A stretch of DNA of 64,000 nt from Nephromyces sp. MM_2019 (taxonomy: Eukaryota; Apicomplexa; Aconoidasida; Nephromycida), in the NCBI GenBank assembly GCA_015657535.1, contig JADHZB010001233.1:1502-65501 (forward strand). Reading direction: 5' to 3'. The translations under genes and the position numbers were made by a program. The notes beneath the pieces are model-generated. The model was not told the DNA's origin and made no database searches. It was given only the letters and a program-made list of their open reading frames with translations. Below are positions 38,601-50,800 of the stretch, piece after piece; within the stretch, counting starts at the first letter, position 1; each line of letters begins with the position of its first letter.

Positions 38601-41600
38601 TCACGTATCTTTTGAATATTCGTACGGCGTACTTCCGTTTGAATAAACAACCTGAAGTAGAAAGGACATGATGATACATAACGGAGTTTTATACTGCAGT
38701 GCCGTATACCTAGCGTATTTTGCAAAATTATCGGCGTGGTAACCGTGGTAATTATGAGCATGGAGCACAACCGAGGGGATGCCCAGAATAAACTAAATTG
38801 GCATGCATTCCTTCCCATAAAAAGGAGCTTCTCCGTATGCGAACGATTTGCCGAGCTAAACGGGAAGATATGATTTTTTTACAAGGGAAGCCATACTGTA
38901 GTACAGTTTTAGTCGCTGAAATAGGACTGTTGACATAAATCAATTGCAGTAGCAGTGAGATTATCCTGGAATCCATTGCATCCATATACCGAGATCTCAC
39001 GCGGGGAAAACCCTACCAAACGTAGTTTCTGCGTAATATCTGTGATATCGTCCAATTTGTTACTTGAAAATTCTGCAAAATACACTAGTTACATAGCACG
39101 AGGCAATAGGAAAGTACACAAGAAAAAGTTTCCGAAACCTTCAAGCTTTATTTATTGGCATCTTCTAAAGTCAATTTATTCCCCAATTCGCTCACAATTA
39201 GCTCTGGTTATTATTAATCTTATCGCTACGTTTTTACCTATTAAAGCAAACTTAAGTTGATGCCAGCTAATCTAGGCCATATTAGTGTAGCTGGTTGGTG
39301 ATCACACGTTAAGAAAACCAAACGCGAGGCTTAGAAGCTAGCTTCCTTAAGCTTTTTGAGCAGAGGGTAGAGTTTAATTTCGGCAATACAAAAATTTTAA
39401 GGCTCTCGCAACACAAGCAATTTTTGTGTTTGATAGAGCACCCTTGTTTAGCAAAGCTAGATGCTATTAATATTTCAACAGAGCTGCTGGCTTGCAGGGT
39501 CAGTGCTACGAGTAATGGGGAGAAATATTCAATTCACCACAGTTTTCACATAAGCATTCAAAAAAACCCGAGCCAGAAATACAACAACAATCATGCATGC
39601 GCAATCAATATCATTCAAGCATATAGAATAGGTAGGTGGCAATGTGAAAAAGTAGGTGCAGCGCTTAAAAATGCAGATGACGCTTGTGTCGCATAAGCTT
39701 TTTCTTGTTTTAAATTTCTGACTTCTTTTGGCATGATTGTGCTTTGCCTTGAAGCAGCGCGCTGCAGAGGCTTCACATTTCGAAGTTACTTTTTTATTGA
39801 AAACAAGCTTAAATTCTTGCCCAATAGGCCATAGAGACATGGAAATTTACAAAGCAGCAAGATGAGATATAATCATGTTCCACGGAAAAATTCTATATAT
39901 ATTAGAACCATAAAGTTGAAACGTGAGTAGTTAGCTTAAACGAGAATGCTGTTAAATCTACCAGCATCAAAGTGATGTTGAGAACATTCATAGCATGATA
40001 ATTCTTTAGGCAGGATTTGTTCAAATTAGTAAACTGATAAATTCCGTAGAGAAGCAACACTAAGCATTTCATCAGGGCTACTATCACATCTAGGCAAGAA
40101 AGTGTATGCTTTGAGAAGCGCTATGAGATTGATCCCTTCATACGCTTGGCACTTAAGTACTGATGTCTTTCATCGGCTAGATATATCTCCCGCGGAACAT
40201 AACTAGTACCACAAAAGGACTTACAAACAAATTGAACATGGAATATTTTTGTAGTTGTACTCGGGGCTTTAAGCAAAAAGAGTCGTGGAGCTTCTCAACA
40301 TGAATGCAAGTAGAACTAGACTCGATGTGCTGCACAGCACGAGTGACCATCAAAGCGCAATTTGCAGAATGAGTATTCCTAATCTACTATAATAGCACCT
40401 TCTAGCGGCAATAGTAATTTCAAGGACATAAGAACGAAATCAGTTGAAGGCATGGTTCGCTACTGCAGTCTAGCCACACATCAGAGCTGGGATCAATGTA
40501 TCTTGAAAAGATGATTCCTTGCAGATATTGATAGCATCTATAAGCACAATCGACAACAGCGTGGTATTTATAGGAAACTGGACAGAAAGCTCTTAAATAA
40601 GCTCGACAGTCAGCAGTGTCTTATAACTAGGGTTATTACCATGTCAAAATAAGATGCATCTCATAAAATATGTGAGAAAAGCCAACTTTTGAGGGATTCC
40701 AGTCAGGTTTGAAGCTACGAGCTAAAATGCTGAAATAATATGTCCGAATTGACAAAACTGGGCTAAATTACGAATAAAAATAAGGGAGCAGAACACCTGG
40801 TAAATGAGTTTTGGCTAGGGAAACCTATAAAGAAGGGCTATTCGTTTGATCTCTATCGCTAACACGAGCAGATGACAAATATCAGCCTAGGAAATTAGCG
40901 GCTATTGGAGAGTCGTCTTTCAACTCAACTAGGGAAAAATCATATACCCAAGCCCGACTTTATCCAAAAGAGCGCCTGTGTTACTAGTAAGACGCATCGT
41001 ATTACTCTATACTGGCGCACTATAGTCTTCCGCAAAAGAAATTTTGTTGATAAGAAGATTATTATACTCTCCTTCCGTAAAATTTACAAGAAAATAACTT
41101 AGTAAGTACGGGCTGCATAGTATAATATCCTTAAGGTAATCAAAGTTGGAAAATATGGGCATCATAGCATGCCATCCCTAGGATATCCAAATGGCAATTG
41201 GGTGAAAGAATGAATCAAAAGGAGCCAGAGCCCACCAAAAAATCAGCACGCATCCCCTGGATGTAGTACTACATCAAATCTAAATTTCTTAATACACACA
41301 CAAACTAATTCGGAAGCCGCAAGTGACCTACATAAAAAGTCAACCCTGCAAACTTACTATAGACAATACGCATCCACTAGCATCATGCCAGTGCAGCTTC
41401 AGAGAGTAGCGTCAAAGTTGAGCGGGAATAAAAGAAGAACCTCCAGTCTCCTACAAAGCTAAAAGAATTTTTCTGGTAAATTCCACCATTAAAACCAACT
41501 GCTTCTTATGTACCAGAAGCAAAGTTGCACGATTCTTTGCTAGGCCGCAAAACTATGTTACAAGTACAGTTCAGAGTTTTAAAAAAATTAATATAGTGAA

Positions 41601-42260
41601 GCTAGCTCAACCGCTGGTTGAGTAGCAACTATAGCTGCTTAAAGGATATAACGCGTATAAATTCTTATTAGGCCACCAAAGAATTTAGTATAATCGAATT
41701 AAACCAATTTTTTGTCAGCACCCCAATTTCTACTCCCATAATTAATTGTAGCTCTACAATTTACTGCCAAAGACCACTTAGATTCTTTTAAAAAAAGTTT
41801 TCAAGGGTCTTGAAAGATGCCAGAGCCTTCACTGTTAGGATTTTGAGATAAAATTTTTGCTTTTATGAGTTTATAAAACTTTGGAAAATATCTTCAGAGC
41901 TGCCGGGAGAACTGTCAAAATTCAAGCTTTTTTCCTAGAAAAAAACAAAGGCTGCATTATATTAGATTGGAAAGCATGTCTTAAGCACGGTATAAGCAGC
42001 TTCAGGACGAAAGGGGAAATTTTGGTTAATCATGGTAAAAAAGATTTTTTATGTCATAAAAAGCTAGCGTAATAAGAGGCGAATAGTCTCCAAGGAGCAA
42101 ATAATCATAAATGTCACAAGAAAAAGAGGAACTGCGCAGAAAGTGCCTTTAATCTCCTGCGCTTATCAAAATTTTTTTTGAAGATTTCAGAGTATTTCCA
42201 ACAAGAATAAAAGAACAGTGGAGTAACACTTGCTGATAGTAACTGAAATTCAGTTTATTC
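35687..42260. other. Long intergenic region, no gene seen
   Basis: About 6.6 kb, the longest stretch without a recognisable gene. It should contain the promoter of the unknown minus-strand gene (near 35.7 kb) and the 3' end of DDRGK1 (near 42.3 kb). Only short ORFs up to about 100 codons are present, none with family resemblance or convincing splice borders. The left part (36-38.5 kb) is comparatively GC-rich by eye; from about 39 kb the + strand becomes A-rich, consistent with read-through of the minus-strand DDRGK1 unit. Confidence 0.5.
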
Positions 42261-42374
42261 TCAAAATAACATAAAGCGCCACGCTCTTTTATGTGCCGAG
42301 AGCGCTTGATGCAAAAAATCTATAAACAGCAAAAGAATAATATCGCTTATTTTCCAAGAGGAGGGTATGATTAC

Positions 42375-45007
42375 CTCCGTAATATCTGGATAAAGCGAGA
42401 TATACCGGTTGCAAAGCCTCTGTAAATCAAGCTCCTTTGAAACACGGCCTTGCTTCTGGATGCATTTAGCAAGTTCATCCATTTCTTCATCTGTAATGTA
42501 TAGAAATTTCCCGTGATCATCAAATATACCTGGAACGCATCAGCAAGAGCTCTTGAAAAAAATAAAAATAGGCGGGAAAAAAATATTCAAGCAATAAAGA
42601 AAAAAAAATATACTCAAATATACCAGGCAAAATATTCACGGTAAGATTCAAAACATTTGGATCCTCTACTTTAGCATATATAAGTTAATAACAAACCACT
42701 TAACAGGCCAAGCTTCTGCAATTCTTGGATCTTTGAGACGACATCCTGCAAATAATTTTAGGTGTGATGAGAGCAGTGTATTGCGTAAACTTTAATAATA
42801 AAAAAACGTTTTTAAAGGAAGGAGATGCATACGGGCGGAACCATGTACAATCAGTTATTCAGTTTAAGATATCAGGGTAAATTACAAAATTAAACTTATT
42901 TTGCTGCGAAACTTGTGCAAAAAAGGATGCAAAGGAAGTTTAAATTTTATCACAAAAATTTGATGTAAGCATAGTAAATGCCACAAAAACTTTTCAAGCA
43001 TTGATTTGAGATATGCTTGAGGAGGAAAGTAAAATTTATCAAAGCATGTCGGGATTAAATAAACCACCAGCTATGCATTTTCAGTGAGAGCTCAGCCATG
43101 CCATCCCAAATCCAAGGAAAATACGACTTTGAGCAGCGTTTTGATGGATTTTCTGAATAAATTCCTAGTAACAGCTTATAATAAGTACGCATATTTTTTG
43201 GAGCTAAAGCATCATCAAATTTGGCTAAAAGTTAGAATACTACCTTTATAGCGATCCCAAACTCCATCGCTAAGTCTTCAAGCAGCATAAATTTTTTCCC
43301 TTTGACGTACGAAAGGAATCGCGTAAGCAAACTCTCGGATTCTTCATTATAACCAATATTTTCACCTTCATCTTGAACGTGAAGCTCAGCCTGCAATTTT
43401 AAAAAACACGTGGAAAAGATGAAGTCACACCGAATTAATTACAATAGACCAAGGAATATTTCCTCAAGCTTCTAGAGCCAGCTTTCGTACTTGTGATCAT
43501 AATGCCGTACCTTCCACATTTCATACTCCGCATCCTCTTCGATTTTTTTTTTTTCCTCTTCCGCTTCCTTTTGTCGTTGCTGCAAGAAAGACAAAAAGGT
43601 AAAAATTATTCGGGAAAAGCCAAGTCTCAGAAGTACATAGTTGTATATTCAACGAGTTGCTGCAGCGGCAATTAATTAAAAGCCCTGCAAGAATACCTTC
43701 TGTAAAGCAATTTTTTCATTTGCCAGCTCTTCCCGCTTGCGAGCCACTGCCTTCTCTTCTTCTAAGCGTAGGCGATTCTCTTTCTCTTTCTGTTGACGCT
43801 TCTTTTCAGCTATGACCATTTCATGTCTGGCCTCCTTCTCAGCTTTCTTGCGAAGCGCCTTGGAATTCATAGTCGCTTGAAATTCTAAGAATTGTGCATT
43901 TTTGTCACTGCTACTAGTGGCCTGAGCAGATTCCCTGCTATTTGCGTCACCTTTCCCAGCTATAACTAGCGATTGCTCATGCTTCATGTTGAAATTCCCA
44001 ACTTTCATGCCCTTGTCATCCGTTCTATCGACCATTAGTTGCCTTTCTGCAACCTTCTGTGGCCATTGATATTCCTGTATTGTTTTTGTATCAACATATT
44101 TTGAATCACTAGCTGGATAGCAAATAGAAAGCGTTGTTCCATCTGCCCAAGAATTGATGTTAGCACCCTGCAGCATTGTAAATAGCCGCATAGTAACCTT
44201 GATGTTGTCCAAATCAGGCCTGAGGGGAATTGGACTCGCAATGACACGAAATTTTTTGGCGATCGATTATACAAATTTTGATATATGCAAAAAAAGTGGC
44301 TCTTTTATATGTTGAAATAACATAGCACGATCAAGATGGAGTATTGAGTTTGTATATGTATATCCTCCTTCCTCTCTTTGAACGTAGAAAAATAGGAAGC
44401 GTTGTAGGCAGGTCATAGGAAGAAGGGAACTATTAGTCTGAATGATACACAGGCACTAGTAGGAAAAACTTAGTGCGGCATCGTGCTAACTTCAAATAGA
44501 TGTAAAGTGTATCTTCATCCGCAGGCCTCAAATGCACAAGAGATGTGGACAAAGAAGTTCCACTTTGTCCACAATGATAAAACTTATACTAATTCATGTA
44601 ATAGCTTTTTGCATTTATCCATAGTAAAAATCCTCATCATAATCTACTTATATCTCTCATCATTCGAAAGCCTTCAACATTCATAGGTGGACTTTTCAGA
44701 ATGCAGTGGCTACCAATCAGGCGCCTCAGAAACATCCACGTGATTCAAATAAATCTACTCAGAGATACTGGAAAATTAAACTCAGAAAGCATTAACGATG
44801 TGCAAACGCTAGAATCCATCATTAAATCGAAGAAAGCAGAGCCTTCGGGGCGTGGCTCAATGGCGGTTTATATTCAACTTGAAGCGCATACCTTATCAAG
44901 ACCTCAGGACCGTGAAGGAGATACAAAAGGATACCAGCAATCAAAATCATGAGGAGCGCAAACCACACATCATATGACATGAGTAAGTAAAGTACGGTTA
45001 GCTTCAT
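42375..45007 (-). CDS. DDRGK1: DDRGK domain protein 1 (UFBP1), UFMylation factor
   Basis: DDRGK1/UFBP1 is an ER-membrane adaptor of the UFM1 E3 ligase complex. Six minus-strand exons join in phase: 45007-44892, 44108-43697, 43579-43511, 43390-43244, 42745-42697 and 42529-42375. Residues 1-38 hold a hydrophobic anchor (WFALLMILIAGILLYLL), as expected. Residues about 140-199 form the family's Lys/Glu/Arg coiled coil. The winged-helix region follows: LLEDLAMEFGI, DVVSKIQELQKLGLLSGIF and then DDHGKFLYIT at residues 268-277, the signature DDRGK with Arg replaced by His. Exon 6 ends at YPDITE before a GTAATC donor; the last few codons are either in an unplaced exon or come from reading through to a stop at 42261. 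The start of exon 2 is the least certain border. About 316 residues so far; the human protein has 314. Confidence 0.88.
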
Positions 45008-47855
45008 TTTTCTCAAAGTATTCCTCCCTCGTCTTCTTTGTTTAAAGCAGAGGGCGTGCCATTAATAGTAGCAATTTCGGCATTGATAAGATCATTTTAA
45101 ATTAGTCCAATTCACATCTTCCCCCCGTCAGTGACGAAATATCTTTTCTACTGTATACAACTATATGCACGGCAATATTTTAACATACAAGCCGAATTAT
45201 CCACTAATAATGCCTACTTCACCCCAAGCGGTAGTGGGTATTAATTTCACGCTTACTGGTAATTGAACCTGGAACAAGACTTGCCACACCTCCAAATATG
45301 CACAAGCATGTAGTAGGTGGGTGAAATCTATGGATTAGAACAAATGTAGCCAAAAAACCCAGGTATCCTGCGTAGCTGCCTATTATACTATTTTGTGAAG
45401 GGATTTTGAGGCGAGTAAACAAGGGCCCAAAGAATAAAATCAGGGTTTAAATAGGGATTTGCGGTTCCGTCGAATGGAACACATATTAAAAAAGCACCCA
45501 GAAAGAGGCTTAGCCTGTCAAAAAATTAGGGCCGAAAAAGCGTTGCGGACTTCGAAGCCTCAAATGCTACAAGTCATAACTGAAAGGAGCAGTGTGCGGT
45601 AATCATTTATAAAGTTTTTTTTCTGTCTTTTAATAATGAATCTCATCACGTGTGATGGAGGTATGCAGAAACACCTAATAAAAGTAGGGACACTTACACG
45701 CCATACTGTAGAAACTTGAGGTAACTGTTACAAATATAAAATAGATAAATAAAAACAATAAAATATATCAAACATTTAAAATTTTACAAGCTTTTTGGGA
45801 CTGGCAAGGTTGGCATGTAAATGAAGCGTGTTACTTCTGAGTACGGTTATTGGAAAGTAGTCCGTGAAATACTAATGGTGGCTTGAGGTAATGAGGATCA
45901 GTACTTTGTTAAATTTTTAATTGCTGCTTCTTCAGGTGCTATGTATATTTACCAAAAATCAAAGTAGTTTGTGTTTAGTTGCAATTACGGTATCAAGGCT
46001 GGATTCGGTACACCAGGAGACTCATTTAAGAGTCATAATTACAAAGTTACACGAGAAGGAGATCAGCTTTGCGCAGCTCCTTTCGCAGGAGACAGTGCTG
46101 CTTCATTCAATGGCGCAGCAATGAAGCTATGCATATGAAATTTTTCTACTGCTGACAGCTAGAGTTTAAAAAAAACAGCCCTGATATAGAGAATGCTAGC
46201 TCAAGCATAGTTTGGAGCTACTTTGAGAAAAGTTTACTATAAAGTGAAAGCTTCAATTAAAGCTTTCCACACAAAGAAGGCGTATCCTTGAAATTGTTTC
46301 TATAGGCCATTTAGTACCTGCTAACCTTATTTCTTTCGAGTGGTTTGTTTCACAGCAGAAGTAACCAACATGACTAACTTCCACAACAGTGCGCCTATTT
46401 GTTTCTTATGCGGACGTTTAAAAGTTTTTGTTCATAAGAATTAACTAGATCGAGCATGGGGTACCGAGATGCTACTGAAACCGATGTTTTCCGCCTCTGC
46501 ATCGGGAGAACATTTTTTCTATCATTTGCATACCTAAATACAGACGAAAAATCAAAATCTACCTGCTTCTATGAATCCCTGTCGGATAGAAGGGATTGCT
46601 TTCAGGACTAATTCTTCATTGATCCGCTTCGTTTCTTATTTGAAACTTTCAGCAGTTGGGTTTGGGATCTGAATGAAGTTTTCTGCTGCAGTTACTAGTA
46701 AAGTAAAGTTATATACCGAGATACTGTTTAGTTGTAGTAGTTATATGCCGAGATACTCTCATTTTGTAATCCCTTGACCTGATAGCTACAAAAGCGCCTC
46801 ATGTAATAGGTACCGTATAGCCCACATAAGAGATCTACATTGGCTGCACTGTAGTATGTGAGCTAAGTTATCGGTAATCGTACATTCATATACACTCCGG
46901 TTTCTTCTCCCACAGTTTATCTACTGTGAAAATTTTCGTGATTTTACATTTTTCTAGACTTTATGAAAAAGGAATATCAAAACAAGGTCATAGTATTTTT
47001 AATTTATCATTCCAGCTATTGGGAACATATCGTACTAATCTCAAAAAGCTGCTGGAAGCTCAAAAGTGTGTGTTCAACACGGGAAGCATTGCCGGGCTTT
47101 AACCCACTCAGCGGAAAAACAAAAAAATCAAAATGCGGGTGAATTCCACTGGGCGATATGTTTAGAAATACCAAGAAATACGGCTTGTATAAGCCCTAGG
47201 CTTCACTTCTTATCATCGACGTGGTAATTTCACTTCACACTTGGTACCATAGATTTATAAGAGGGAAATTGAAGTTTTTCAGCGACAAAAGTGCAAAAGT
47301 GATTGCCAAAGAGATCAGCATTATTTCAAGGGCTCTACTATGCAGATGTTGGGTGATGATAGCTTGTGTTACTGCTATTGCGTACGTAAGAAGACCAAGT
47401 ATACAGATGAGAAATTACCAGTTTAAGTTGAGAATTCTTCTTGACTGAGTAGGCTTGCCTTGGCCATGTTTTTTCGAATAAGGAGCGGCCCCCATGCTGC
47501 TCTTAATTATTGGGATCATATTACGACTACAATTAGGGGGATATTCCTCGGTGAAGAAGAGTATTTTGCGGACACCCCCTCTCGCTCTCCGTGCTGTTAC
47601 CTATTTTGACACTGAAAGCTCCTCAATTTTCTTTGTGCACACGGCAAAACATTCCAGAGTCCGTGGGTATCATCCGTCCTTTTCCTGGTCTTACCATGGT
47701 ATCCTTATAAACTGCGGCTCAGAGTACTACTTGTTTCCCCCCTTTAATTATTATTAAAAAAAGCGTTAAAAAATTATGGTGAGAATTTCTACACTTCTCG
47801 ATAATCGACACATAATTGATACCAAATTCTGGAATGTAACGAGCTAGAAGATAAT
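45008..47855. other. Divergent promoter region between DDRGK1 and the AAA gene
   Basis: About 2.8 kb between the divergent starts of DDRGK1 (-) and the Pex6-like gene (+). Both promoters should lie here, but I see no diagnostic core element. Short ORFs only. A small tandem duplication (units GTTATATACCGAGATACT and GTTATATGCCGAGATACT, 31 bases apart) lies at 46709-46757. Confidence 0.5.
46709..46757. repeat. Short 31-nt spaced direct repeat
   Basis: Two 18-base copies with one difference, starting at 46709 and 46740. The short copies lie upstream of the AAA gene; a regulatory role is only speculation. Confidence 0.6.
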
Positions 47856-50800
47856 ATGGCTGAGGATTTGTGTGTGGAACGCCTTGGGAATCTGGAGACT
47901 GTATCTAAATGCAGTGAACCGCTTTACCTTGTTGGCGGTTATTATGGGGGAGATAACGAGGAAAGTCCTTTTGGTTGCTCGGATTTCACCTCCACTACTC
48001 TGCATGGCAACTCTAAGAAACCCATTTTTTCATCAAGGGTTATTTGGTCAAGATTTGGGCCGGATATTAATAGCCCCCCACTGATACCCCCCCAGAAATC
48101 GTCTACGGGTGATCCTTGCGGTAGTATTCATCATCTTTCAAAGCGAAAGGAGCCAAATTCTATACCTTCTGATAAAGGAGATACTCCGCTTAACCAAGTT
48201 AGAGCATACTCAGATTTGGGCTCCACCATTGGGAAAAATTTACGGCAATCTCAGAGTGATAAAAAGAATAATACTGCTGAGCGTTTATATGATCCGGCAG
48301 ATACTTTGACCCCAGAGTCTCTTTTTGACCTGTACGGTTTGCACCTTCCGAAAGAAGTAGTGGGTAGTATACTGAGTAGTAATCGGCTTCGCATTCACCA
48401 AACAAAAGAGTTGTTCCGATCCTGGATGACATCAGTTTCTGCAGATATTGGAGCTTATCGAGATATCAGTTCCAGCATATTGCTGACGATACGTGATAGT
48501 ACTCTCATACGATTTGAGAATCGCATGCTATTGTTGAGAGATTTTCTTTATGAAAGCTTGGGGACGAAACCTGATCTACATGGATTCCCAGGTATTACAA
48601 AAAAACTGAAAATTTGCTACGCAGAAAACGTATAAATTAGACCTTATGCAAAGATTAGATACTTTTGTAGATAAGTACTTTCTTTTTATAGCATCTATAT
48701 TACGTCAGAAACAATATACTCTACTGCTGCTATTAGCAGTACCTTATCACTATCACCGCTGCCTTATCGCTATGACCACTGCCGTATCTTCGAAAGCCTT
48801 ATGGCAGTTTTTTGTTGCTGACTCATTCTAAGCTGCTGAATGGATGGTGTCTTGGGAACTTGTGAACTAATGGCCAATATTTATGTAGAATTGAGCTTCA
48901 TGCCTTGGGAATTCCAATTTATGGAGGAGCTCCCGTTGTTTTGAAAAATCGAATGATTTTTAGTTTATTCACGATGTTGTGTGCTATTTTATGATGCAGT
49001 AAAAAATTCCTAGTTTCTTTGGGTGAGATCCTCATAGCTCTCTAACCGCAAGTTGTTTCAGGGTGCGTAGTTCAATCAGTTAACTCTTCGGAGCCGTCCG
49101 CTGGCAGTCGTGGTTTTCAAAGTATGCGAGGGCTTTATGGTGATGCTGTGTTGCTAGTACGTGGGTCCTCTGGTGAGCTTCTACTTGCTTCCTTCAGCCG
49201 AAGTTTAAAATTTGTTTTCGCTACAAAATCGTGTCATGTAGTTTCCTTTGTTTCTTCAGTCATTCGCGGTTGCGTAAAAAATCTTTTTATTTCGCTTGAA
49301 GCATGGATGTAGTTTACGTACTATCAATGATGCCGAATTCGTTGTTGCTTTCTTCTCTGCTTTTTTGTCTGCTTTCTCCTTTGCTTTTTCCTCTGCTTTC
49401 TGCTCCCTAGAACATGCGTTTTTCTGCTAGCGATGGCATGTAGCACTTATGTATTATATAGCACCCCTGCTTCTTCAATTACAATGAATTCAAATGACGC
49501 TTCAAATTTGATGCAATCGATAAATGTTTTAAAAAAGGTTTTCTAGGTTAACTGGTTTTATTTTTAATCTAGTATACAAAAGTGGTGGAACACGACTTCA
49601 TTTCATTTTTTGGAAGAAGTTCACCCTACGTCTCTTTTGCAAGATCACGCGCTGTGTGTATGTGTGAAGTGTTTTTAGTATCGTCCGCATATCTAGCGTT
49701 ATGAGGTTACGTTTTACTAGGTGATTAACCTTGAAGATTTAAATTTTAGCGATTTCATTTTTTCCATCTATTTTGAGGCTAGTAACTTCCCATGGAGTCT
49801 GTTTTTCTGATCGACGTATATATGTATTGCGTGGAAGATGATTAACAAGTAGTATATACTAAAGCTTTTCAGATCAATGAGTTTACCAAAAGTAAAATAC
49901 TGTTGTGATAGTATGAAAGCAATCGCTATTTTCACTTGATATGATGTGAAAGAGTAGTATATGCCTCCTTCTCCTCCTCCTCCTTCTCCTCCGTGTGTGT
50001 GTCTGTGTGTGTTATTAGTAGTAGAGCAATAGATATTTTCACTTGATATGATGCGAAAGAGTAGTATATTCCTCCTACTGGCGAGCCTGCGTATCAAGTT
50101 CTTACTAGAGAGCGTTTTGGTGTACTTACCTTACACAGGAACAGGCCGATTTCACCTGTGTACTTCTATTGCGCGAAAAGCACCTTGGATTTTAGCTGAG
50201 TTGGAGCTAAGGCGCCTTAAAGGCTATCAATGTGCTGCAGAAGCTAAGAATATAAGGGAAGCTGAGAGCCCAACTGTCTCGGTTGAACAAACTTCAAAAT
50301 ACCGCCCTCAGCTTAGGTCTTCGTCAAAGTCAAAATCCTGTAATTCTTTGGATTCATCAAACTATCCGTCTTTTTCTTTGCCAGCATCTCCTTCAATCAA
50401 TTCAGAGAAAAAACCTGCTGTAGGCGGTGAGCATGCTGCTACCCCTAACACATCTTCTACTTGCAGTTTACAACAGCACCTACGGCAGAACAACACAGCG
50501 AGGGACCTTGAAGAATTTAGCTCGGAACTTGCATCTAATTCGCTCAAAATAGATGATTTCTTTCCTGATAAACCCAGGAATTTCCTGCATCCTGATTATT
50601 CTAATGAAATTTTAAAGGATACTAGCATGCGTGTGCCTTATGTAATCAATTTGGAGGACTATGCTTATGGGATACTTCCCGTAGCTTCGTCTTGGAATGC
50701 CCCAGCTTCCTTTAACAAGTCGCTACTGTATGAACAAACTTCGAATGCTGGGGTTACAGCGGCTCACCTTCGTGAAGAAATAAAGGCACCCTTTAAGCTT

